11,483 nt of DNA. Origin: an uncultured Streptomyces sp. Lineage in GTDB: Bacteria > Actinomycetota > Actinomycetes > Streptomycetales > Streptomycetaceae. The translations under genes and the position numbers were made by a program. Location of the stretch: assembly GCA_946480485.1 (NCBI GenBank), contig CAMLJW010000137.1, forward strand, positions 1 to 11,483, read 5' to 3'. Under the pieces are notes generated by a model that saw nothing but the letters and a program-made list of their open reading frames with translations, did not search any database and was not told the DNA's origin. Below, one piece after another: positions 6,296 through 11,483 of this stretch (positions within the stretch are counted from its first letter, which is position 1; each line of letters begins with the position of its first letter).

Positions 6296-6715
6296 ATGAA
6301 GATCACCTCTAGTGCCGTTTCGCTCAACGTTGACGATGTCCCCGCCTCCAGCGCCTTCCTCGTCGAGCACTTCGGGTTCCGCGAGGAGATGGCCGCCGAC
6401 GGCTTCGCGTCCCTGACGCGCGACGACGTCGGCATGAACGTCATCTTTTTGCGACGGGGGCTGGACACCCTCCCGGCAGACCAGCGCGACGAGCACACCG
6501 CAGGTCTGATCCTCGCCTTCGTCGTCGAGGACCTCGAAGGCGAGCTGGCGCGCCTGCGCTCCGAAGACGTCGTGATCACCATGCCGCTGACCGACGAGGA
6601 GTGGGGCGAGCGCGCCTTTCAGGTCCGCGACCCCAATGGCGTCATCGTCCAACTGGTCGACTGGAACGCACCAACCAGCTATGAGTCAACCGGCGGCGGC
6701 GCCCCAAAGCGATGA
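6296..6715 (+). CDS. VOC-family (glyoxalase/bleomycin-resistance fold) protein
   Basis: 139 residues. The ATG at 6296 is chosen over an in-frame upstream GTG because GGAGGAG (6283-6289) sits 6 bases before it and the family begins here. Two beta-alpha-beta-beta-beta modules are visible: MKITSSAVSLNVDDVPASSAFLVEHFGF (strand, helix) with MNVIFLRRG, then GLILAFVVEDLEGELARLRSEDVVI and the classic ending FQVRDPNGVIVQLVDW. The usual metal-ligand positions appear to hold Asn/Ser rather than His in the first strand and Gln in the last strand (VQLVDW rather than IELVEW), so it may bind and sequester a compound rather than act as a metal enzyme. It is divergent from a TetR regulator with a shared operator, which suggests induction by a small toxic or signalling molecule. 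The substrate cannot be deduced. It faces the SDR gene, with a strong hairpin between them. Confidence 0.88.
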   Translation: MKITSSAVSLNVDDVPASSAFLVEHFGFREEMAADGFASLTRDDVGMNVIFLRRGLDTLPADQRDEHTAGLILAFVVEDLEGELARLRSEDVVITMPLTDEEWGERAFQVRDPNGVIVQLVDWNAPTSYESTGGGAPKR

Positions 6716-6776
6716 CGCTCAGCCAGGGGCGCAGGGGCGCCGCGAGAGGCCCTGACCTGTTGTTGAGCCCCTCAAA

Positions 6777-6810
6777 TCGGCCGGCTCCATGTCCCACAGC
6801 GGCCGGCCGA
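6777..6810. terminator. Bidirectional terminator between VOC and SDR genes
   Basis: TCGGCCGGC (6777-6785) and GCCGGCCGA (6802-6810) form a perfect 9-bp stem with a 16-base loop in a 123-bp convergent gap. Read on the minus strand the stem is followed by ATTTGAG, a short T-tract; on the plus strand no T-run follows. Confidence 0.6.
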
Positions 6811-6838
6811 ACGCGGACCTGGCACTCCCGTGGACCGC

Positions 6839-7579
6839 TCAATGGCCGTGTTCCGCGCCACCGTTGACCTGGATGACCTGGGCGGTGATGTGGCCTGCGG
6901 CCGGTGAGGCCAGCCAGTGCAGGGTCTCCGCGATGTCGCCGGGTGTTCCCGCGCGGCCGGTCGAGGTCTCGGCGATCAGATGCTCGCGGCGCGCCGCGTC
7001 CATGGCCTCGCCGAAGAATCCGGTGTCCTCGACATAACCGGGCGCCACCACGTTCACGGTGATGCCGCGCGGCCCCAACTGCCGGGCGAGATCGAAGGCG
7101 TACGGGTGCAGCGCGGCCTTGGACGCCGCGTACGCGGCGCTCCCCGAGCCCCGGTACGCGGCGATCGAGCTGAGGAACAGCACCCGCCCGCCGGGCGACG
7201 CGAGCCGATCCCGCAACGCCTCGGTGAGCAGCGCCGCCGTCAGCGTGTTGAGCCGGAAGTTGAGGGTCCAGTGGTACGCGGCGATCACGAGCGGATCGTC
7301 GCTGTCGGCCTTCGGCTCGAGATGCCCGGCACCGCCCGCGCCGTGGACGAGTACGTCGACGGCGCCGAGCTCGGCGGCCACGAACCTCTCGACCCCGCGC
7401 ACCCGTTCGACCTCGCTCAGATCGGCCACATACGTGAGCGCTCCCGCCACATCCGCCTGTTCCAGCACCTCGGCCCGTCGTCCGAGCAGCAACACCCGGT
7501 CTCCGCCCGCGGCGAAGAGCCGCGCTGCCGCCAGCCCGATTCCCGTACCGCCCCCGCTGATCACCACATTGCGTGCCAT
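6839..7579 (-). CDS. Short-chain dehydrogenase/reductase (SDR)
   Basis: 246 residues, typical for a classical SDR. The ATG at 7579-7577 is chosen because the Rossmann fold begins immediately (MARNVVISGGGTGIG) and GAGG lies just before it; an upstream in-frame start would add 28 residues without homology. Visible motifs: cofactor loop SGGGTGIG (8-15), LLGRR (31-35), whose Arg pair suggests NADP preference, ADLS (52-55), HGAGG (79-83) in the place of the usual NNAG, LFLSSIAAYRG with catalytic Ser137/138, catalytic Tyr150 and Lys154 (YAASK), then NVVAPGYVEDTGF and the C-terminal ITAQVIQVNGG. It should oxidise or reduce a hydroxyl/carbonyl group in the cytoplasm; the substrate is not evident. It lies 136 bp after the GNAT gene on the same strand, with a hairpin in between, so it is probably a separate transcript. 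Confidence 0.92.
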   Translation of the reverse strand: MARNVVISGGGTGIGLAAARLFAAGGDRVLLLGRRAEVLEQADVAGALTYVADLSEVERVRGVERFVAAELGAVDVLVHGAGGAGHLEPKADSDDPLVIAAYHWTLNFRLNTLTAALLTEALRDRLASPGGRVLFLSSIAAYRGSGSAAYAASKAALHPYAFDLARQLGPRGITVNVVAPGYVEDTGFFGEAMDAARREHLIAETSTGRAGTPGDIAETLHWLASPAAGHITAQVIQVNGGAEHGH

Positions 7580-7660
7580 GGCCTCGATCGTACGAAGCGG
7601 TGGCTGCTCAAGAGACCGGACTCCCCCAAGGACCGGGCAGCCGCAAGACAAACACCCGCT

Positions 7661-7675
7661 CACCGCACTGCGGTG
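7661..7675 (-). terminator. Likely terminator after the GNAT gene
   Basis: CACCGCA (7661-7667) and TGCGGTG (7669-7675) form a tight inverted repeat around one base. On the minus strand it is followed by a T-rich stretch (GTTTGTCTT), about 40 bases past the GNAT stop. This suits an intrinsic terminator separating the GNAT operon from the SDR gene; it could alternatively be an operator for the SDR promoter. Confidence 0.5.
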
Positions 7676-7715
7676 CTCGCGGCCCGGCCGCCACGGAGAA
7701 CGCCCCCCAGCGCCC

Positions 7716-8183
7716 CTACACGGAGCGCCTCATCGCCCGGTGCCAGATCCCCGCCTCCAGGTGCTTCGGCCCGTACGCCGCATACCCCAGCCGCTCGTAG
7801 AACCCGAGCGCATGCGTCTGCGCGTGCAGATCGACCGCCGTCAGCCCACGCGCGCGTGCCGCGTCCTCGACGGCCCGGACCAGCGCGATCCCGACGCCGA
7901 GCCCGCGCGCGGACCGCACGACGGCCAGCCGCCCCAGGGACCCGACCGCCAGGTCACCGCCGGTCTTGGCGGCCGCCCCCGCGCCGTACAGGAGGCGCCC
8001 AGCGCCGATCGGCACCCCGTCCTCACGGCGGGCGAGGACATGCACGGCATCGGCGTCGTACGCGTCGTACTCGAGATCCTGGGGGACCTGCTGCTCGACG
8101 ACGAAGACCTCCTTGCGCACCACGAAGCAGGCCTCACGGTCGGCGGACTCCTCGGCCACCCGCACCGCGTACGGCGCGCTCAT
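7716..8183 (-). CDS. GNAT-family N-acetyltransferase
   Basis: 155 residues, a full single GNAT domain. It would transfer an acetyl group from acetyl-CoA to an amine; the acceptor is unknown. The N-terminal half [34 protein letters not shown] is the pattern of the ElaA/YjcF-like subgroup ('R-EVF--EQ-VP---E-D--D--A-H--A'). Next come the beta-4 strand SLGRLAVV and the acetyl-CoA pyrophosphate loop RSARGLGVG (90-98), then helix [16 protein letters not shown] and the closing [11 protein letters not shown], all in the correct order. The ATG (8183-8181) overlaps the TGA (8182-8180) of the pseudouridine synthase gene as ATGA, so the two are almost certainly co-translated. The frame stays open upstream inside that gene, but homology starts at this ATG. 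Confidence 0.93.
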   Translation of the reverse strand: MSAPYAVRVAEESADREACFVVRKEVFVVEQQVPQDLEYDAYDADAVHVLARREDGVPIGAGRLLYGAGAAAKTGGDLAVGSLGRLAVVRSARGLGVGIALVRAVEDAARARGLTAVDLHAQTHALGFYERLGYAAYGPKHLEAGIWHRAMRRSV

Positions 8184-9124
8184 CCGTAGCTTTCCTCCCG
8201 CACCCGGTCCAGCGCTTTCTGCAGGTCCGCGGGGTAGTCGCTCTCGAACTCGACCCACTGACCGTCCCCGGGGTGCCCGAAGCCGAGCCGCACGGCGTGC
8301 AGCCACTGCCGGGTGAGCCCGAGCCGCTTCGCGAGCGTCGGGTCCGCGCCGTAGGTCAAATCGCCCACGCAAGGATGCCGGTGGGCCGCCATGTGGACCC
8401 GGATCTGATGCGTGCGCCCGGTCTCCAGTTTGACGTCGAGCAACGAAGCCGCGCGGAACGCCTCGACCAGGTCGTAGTGCGTCACGGAGGGCTTGCCCTC
8501 GGCCGTTACCGCCCACTTGTAGTCGTGGTTCGGGTGCCGCCCGATGGGTGCGTCGATGGTGCCGCTGGTCGGGTCCGGGTGGCCCTGGACCAGCGTGTGG
8601 TAGCGCTTGTCGACCGTGCGCTCCTTGAACTGACGCTTCAACGAGGTGTACGCGCGCTCCGACTTGGCCACCGCCATCAGACCTGACGTGCCCACATCGA
8701 GGCGGTGCACGATGCCCTGGCGCTCGGCGGCACCCGAGGTCGAGATCCGGTACCCGGCGGCCGCGAGTCCGCCGATCACCGTGGGGCCCGACCAGCCGGG
8801 GCTGGGGTGCGCGGCGACCCCGACGGGCTTGACGATCACCACGACGTCCTCGTCTTCGTGCACGATCTCCATGCCCTCGACGGGCTCGGCGATGATCTGC
8901 ACCGGCACGGGCGCCTGCGGCATCTCGACCTCCAGCCAGGCACCGCCGTGCACCCGCTCGGACTTGCCGACCGCCGTGCCGTCGACCAGCACCTTGCCTG
9001 CCGCGGCCAGTTCCGCCGCCTTCGTACGGGAGAAGCCGAACATGCGGGAGATGGCCGCGTCGACGCGCTCGCCCTCCAGGCCGTCGGGCACGGGCAGGGT
9101 ACGGATCTCGGGAACGGTGCTCAC
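8180..9124 (-). CDS. rluD: RluA/RluD-family pseudouridine synthase
   Basis: 314 residues, GTG start at 9124. It converts uridine to pseudouridine in RNA, by family most likely 23S rRNA. An S4-type RNA-binding domain occupies about residues 17-75 ([32 protein letters not shown]). Motif I is [15 protein letters not shown] (96-110); motif II is [14 protein letters not shown] (137-150), with catalytic Asp143. [13 protein letters not shown] (234-246) and the closing LHAVRLGF (275-282) are also intact. The presence of S4 and HRLD supports RluC/RluD rather than RluA/TruC-like short forms; the exact target uridine cannot be told from sequence, so the symbol is a family-level label. It lies 76 bp downstream of lspA and overlaps the GNAT gene by ATGA. 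An lspA-pseudouridine synthase pair is a conserved neighbourhood in many bacteria. Confidence 0.94.
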   Translation of the reverse strand: MSTVPEIRTLPVPDGLEGERVDAAISRMFGFSRTKAAELAAAGKVLVDGTAVGKSERVHGGAWLEVEMPQAPVPVQIIAEPVEGMEIVHEDEDVVVIVKPVGVAAHPSPGWSGPTVIGGLAAAGYRISTSGAAERQGIVHRLDVGTSGLMAVAKSERAYTSLKRQFKERTVDKRYHTLVQGHPDPTSGTIDAPIGRHPNHDYKWAVTAEGKPSVTHYDLVEAFRAASLLDVKLETGRTHQIRVHMAAHRHPCVGDLTYGADPTLAKRLGLTRQWLHAVRLGFGHPGDGQWVEFESDYPADLQKALDRVREESYG

Positions 9125-9200
9125 GCGTCGAGTATGCCGGACGGGTCCGACAACTCCCGACGCGAGCCCGCAAGAGCGACCAGGGCCAGGAGGCGGCCGC

Positions 9201-9881
9201 TCAGTTCTTGTGGACGGTTCCGTCCGGGTCGAGGCCGCGGAACGACAGCAGCACGATCAGGATGCCGCCGCAGACGATCGCCGAGTCGGCGAGGTTGAAG
9301 ACCGCGAAGCCCTTGGGCGCGACGAAGTCGACGACCGCGCCCTCGAAGACGCCCGGCGAGCGGAAGATCCGGTCGGTGAGGTTGCCGAGCGCGCCGCCGA
9401 GCAGCAGACCGAGCGCGATCGCCCAGGGCAGGCTGTTGAGCTTGCGGGCAAGGCGGATGATCACCACGATCACGGCCGCGGCGATCACCGTGAAGATCAC
9501 CGTGAAGGCCTCTCCGAAGCCGAAGGCCGCGCCCGCGTTGCGGATCGCCTCGAACTTCAGCCAGTCCCCGATGATCTCGATCGGTTCGTGGTGCTCCAGC
9601 TTCGCTACCACGATCATCTTGCTGACCAGGTCCAGGACGTACGCCAGTGCGGCGACCGAGAAAAGCACGGCGATCCTGCGCCTGGCCCTGGGCCGCTCGG
9701 CCGGGGCCACCGCCTCATCGGCCCCGGAGTCGGAGCCGGAGTCGGGCCGGTCGGCCGCGCCCGGCGTCGCCTCGGAGTCGGACCGCTCGCCCGGCTCCGC
9801 GCTCTTGCCGGTGTGCTCCGGCTCAGCCCCTGCCGCCTCCGGGATGTCCGGCGTACCGATGATGCGCTCCGCCTCTGCCAC
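9201..9881 (-). CDS. lspA: Lipoprotein signal peptidase II
   Basis: 226 residues. LspA is a membrane aspartyl protease that cleaves the signal peptide of diacylglyceryl-modified prolipoproteins just before the lipidated Cys. GTG start at 9881-9879, with GAGGG about 7 bases upstream. Four membrane spans lie at about residues 70-88, 126-143, 153-166 and 198-213. Catalytic motifs are GNLTDRI with Asp170 and FNLADS with Asp199; the conserved RNAGAAFGF (114-122) is also present. The N-terminal 65 residues are an acidic, Ser/Pro/Glu-rich, probably disordered cytoplasmic tail, which makes the protein longer than the usual 160-170 residues. The pseudouridine synthase gene follows after 76 bp. The lipoprotein at 2623-3786 is one potential substrate in this window. 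Confidence 0.96.
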   Translation of the reverse strand: MAEAERIIGTPDIPEAAGAEPEHTGKSAEPGERSDSEATPGAADRPDSGSDSGADEAVAPAERPRARRRIAVLFSVAALAYVLDLVSKMIVVAKLEHHEPIEIIGDWLKFEAIRNAGAAFGFGEAFTVIFTVIAAAVIVVIIRLARKLNSLPWAIALGLLLGGALGNLTDRIFRSPGVFEGAVVDFVAPKGFAVFNLADSAIVCGGILIVLLSFRGLDPDGTVHKN

Positions 9882-9969
9882 GTGAGTCCCTCAACCTAGG
9901 TGCCTGACTGAGCACGAGAGTACGGCACGGTTCCCCGCGCTCACGCGCTCAGGAGGTGCACCGGGCCGA

Positions 9970-11478
9970 TCACTGGCGCCGTTCCTGCTTCTGCTTGCAC
10001 TCGACGCACAGAGTGGCACGCGGGAAGGCCTGCATGCGTGCCTTGCCGATGGGGTTGCCGCAGTTCTCGCAGAGCCCGTACGTGCCCGCGTCCAGGCGGT
10101 AGAGGGCGCGTTCGGTCTGCTCAAGCATCGTTCGGGCGTTGGCCGCGAGCGCCATCTCGTGCTCGCGCGTGATGTTCTTGGTGCCGGTGTCCGCCTGGTC
10201 GTCGCCGGCGCCGTCCCCGGAGTCGCGCATCAGGCCTGCCAGGGACACCTCGGAGTTCGTGATCTCTGCGCGCAACCGCAGCACCTCCGAGAGCAGTTCC
10301 GAACGTGCCTGCCCCACCTCATCCGGGGTCCAGGGGGTCTCGCCGGGGCGTACCGCGAGCTCGCCGGGCTCCGCCGTCGCGATCCGCGCCTCGGGCACCT
10401 CTGTGGCCTGGTCCGCGTCCGTGGCCGTGCCAGGGGTCTTCTTCGCAACCACCGTCGTGGCTCCCGTCGTCTTCGCTTCCGCGGCCGCGGCCGCGACCGC
10501 GCCCTCGGCCGCGGAAGCGACCGCTTTCTTGGCCGTACGTGTGCCTTTCCCGACCGCGCTATCGGAGGACCTCTTCGCAGGGGCACCCACCGTGTCGGCA
10601 CCCGCGCCTGTCGTACCGCCGCCCTTCGCGGCGGCACTCTTCTTGGCGACCTTCTTGACCCCGGTCGCCTCGACCGCGGCCTTCGCGGCTTCACCGGCGG
10701 TCTCCTTCACCGCCGCCTTCTTCGCCACGGTCTTCTTCGCCGCCTCCTTCCGTACCGCCGTCTTCTCGGCCACCACCTGCTCCGCGGCCACCTTGTTCGC
10801 CACGGTCTTCTTGCCGGCGGCTGTCTTCCTCGCCGCTGCCTTCTCGGCGACAGGCTTCGAAGGCACCGGCTTCTTCCTCGTGGCTGGTTTCGGACCCACC
10901 ACCTTCCTGCTGGCCGACTTCGAAGCCGCTGTCTCGGTAACGACCGTTTCCTCACCGGCCGCCTTCGCGGCAGCCGGCTCCGTGACCGCCCGCTCCGTGA
11001 CCGCCGTTTCCTTGCCGGCCTCTTTCGTGGCGGCCGACTTCACCGCGGCCTTCTTCCCGACACCGGCCTTCTTCCCGACACCGGCCTTCGTCCCGGCCAC
11101 CTCCGCGGCAGCCGCCTTCGTAACCGCCCTCTTCGCAGCACCGGTCTTGACTGCGCCGGTCTTCGCAGTGGCCTTCTTCGAAGCCGCCGACCTCGCACCC
11201 GCCTTCTTCCTGGAACTCGCCCTCTTCTCGGTCCCAGCCGCCTTCTCGGTACCAGCCGCCTTCTTGCCGACGGCCTTCTTCTCGCCGACGGCTGTCTTCT
11301 TGGGTGGAGTGCCCGCCGTCTTCGGCGGCCTCCCGGCCCCCACAGGACCACCGGCCGCGGTACCGGAAGCACCTTGGGCCGCCTTCGCCTTCGCCGCACC
11401 CCCGCCCGCGGTCCCCCGAACCGGCTTCACCGTCTTCGCCGGAGTCGCTCCGCTCCGCGTGCTCTTCTTGCCGCTCAC
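9970..11478 (-). CDS. ddbA: Histone H1-like/DksA-like fusion protein (DdbA type)
   Basis: 502 residues from a GTG at 11478, close to the window edge; the real start may lie outside because only AGGAC precedes it. Residues 1 to about 350 are almost entirely Ala, Lys, Thr, Val, Gly and Glu with many KKA, KKT and AAKK units, like the tail of histone H1, and should bind and condense DNA without a fixed fold. Residues about 383-502 are a TraR/DksA domain: a coiled-coil arm (VGQARSELLSEVLRLRAEI), an acidic tip (DGAGDDQAD, 422-430), the return helix (REHEMALAANARTMLEQTERALYRL) and a C4 zinc finger CENC...CVEC (Cys470, 473, 491, 494). From memory, S. coelicolor DdbA (SCO2075) is this kind of bifunctional protein, compacting the nucleoid and modulating RNA polymerase with ppGpp. 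lspA follows after 88 bp. The symbol is given by resemblance of architecture and neighbourhood. Confidence 0.88.
   Translation of the reverse strand: MSGKKSTRSGATPAKTVKPVRGTAGGGAAKAKAAQGASGTAAGGPVGAGRPPKTAGTPPKKTAVGEKKAVGKKAAGTEKAAGTEKRASSRKKAGARSAASKKATAKTGAVKTGAAKRAVTKAAAAEVAGTKAGVGKKAGVGKKAAVKSAATKEAGKETAVTERAVTEPAAAKAAGEETVVTETAASKSASRKVVGPKPATRKKPVPSKPVAEKAAARKTAAGKKTVANKVAAEQVVAEKTAVRKEAAKKTVAKKAAVKETAGEAAKAAVEATGVKKVAKKSAAAKGGGTTGAGADTVGAPAKRSSDSAVGKGTRTAKKAVASAAEGAVAAAAAEAKTTGATTVVAKKTPGTATDADQATEVPEARIATAEPGELAVRPGETPWTPDEVGQARSELLSEVLRLRAEITNSEVSLAGLMRDSGDGAGDDQADTGTKNITREHEMALAANARTMLEQTERALYRLDAGTYGLCENCGNPIGKARMQAFPRATLCVECKQKQERRQ
11047..11100. repeat. 18-bp tandem repeat within ddbA
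   Basis: Two identical copies of GGCCTTCTTCCCGACACC (11047-11064 and 11065-11082) are followed by a diverged third (11083-11100). They encode the repeated hexapeptide KAGVGK/KKAGVG in the histone-like part (residues about 131-143). Similar hexapeptide pairs occur elsewhere in the tail, such as AAGTEK twice at 74-85. Confidence 0.8.
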
Positions 11479-11483
11479 GTCCT

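Noticed and set aside
6917..8686. 589-codon plus-strand open frame across the SDR, GNAT and pseudouridine synthase genes
   Set aside because: It is a Pro/Arg-rich shadow of three minus-strand genes that all carry complete family motifs.
8646..9899. 417-codon plus-strand open frame across the synthase and lspA
   Set aside because: No recognisable domain; it is antisense to intact, conserved genes.
10440..11400. Repeated CTTCTTC units resembling a repeat array or CRISPR
   Set aside because: The units are irregular, lack unique spacers and encode the Lys/Ala-rich tail in frame.

Overview
The window reads as Streptomyces (or a very close actinomycete) chromosome. GC is very high, third codon positions are strongly G/C, GTG starts are frequent, and the right-hand gene order (TraR/DksA-type histone-like protein, lspA, RluD-type pseudouridine synthase, GNAT) matches the arrangement I recall around ddbA/lspA in Streptomyces. 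No rRNA, tRNA, CRISPR array or transposase gene is visible. Every gap between genes is under 300 bp.

Layout, left to right. (1) 1-2384, plus strand: the 3' part of a DUF2252 gene, a small integral membrane protein whose frame contains a GC-rich hairpin insertion, and a membrane-anchored DsbA-type thioredoxin-fold protein. (2) 2623-3786, plus strand: a lipoprotein of unknown role, facing (3) a minus-strand dihydrofolate reductase/thymidylate synthase pair. The thyA frame is broken by a single missing base at 5050, and the dfr start overlaps the thyA stop (GTGA). (4) 5394-6715: a divergent TetR regulator/VOC (glyoxalase-fold) pair sharing a short AT-rich promoter region that carries a perfect 18-bp palindrome, the likely operator. 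(5) 6839-11478, all minus strand: a short-chain dehydrogenase, then GNAT, RluD-type synthase, lspA and a DksA/histone-H1-like fusion (DdbA-type). Transcription runs from ddbA towards the SDR.

How the genes relate. ThyA and DHFR normally act together: ThyA makes dTMP and dihydrofolate, and DHFR regenerates tetrahydrofolate. With thyA broken, the cell would need another thymidylate synthase (ThyX is usual in actinomycetes), leaving DHFR for general folate reduction. LspA removes signal peptides from lipoproteins such as the one at 2623. The DsbA-like protein could help fold exported proteins. The TetR/VOC pair looks like a self-contained ligand-responsive module. The segment from about 2590 to 6720 looks less GC-rich and more accessory than its flanks, so it may be a strain-variable insertion between core blocks; this is inference. 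The most notable observations are the thyA frameshift, the TetR/VOC operator, the in-frame hairpin in the membrane protein, and the repetitive histone-like tail fused to the DksA zinc finger.
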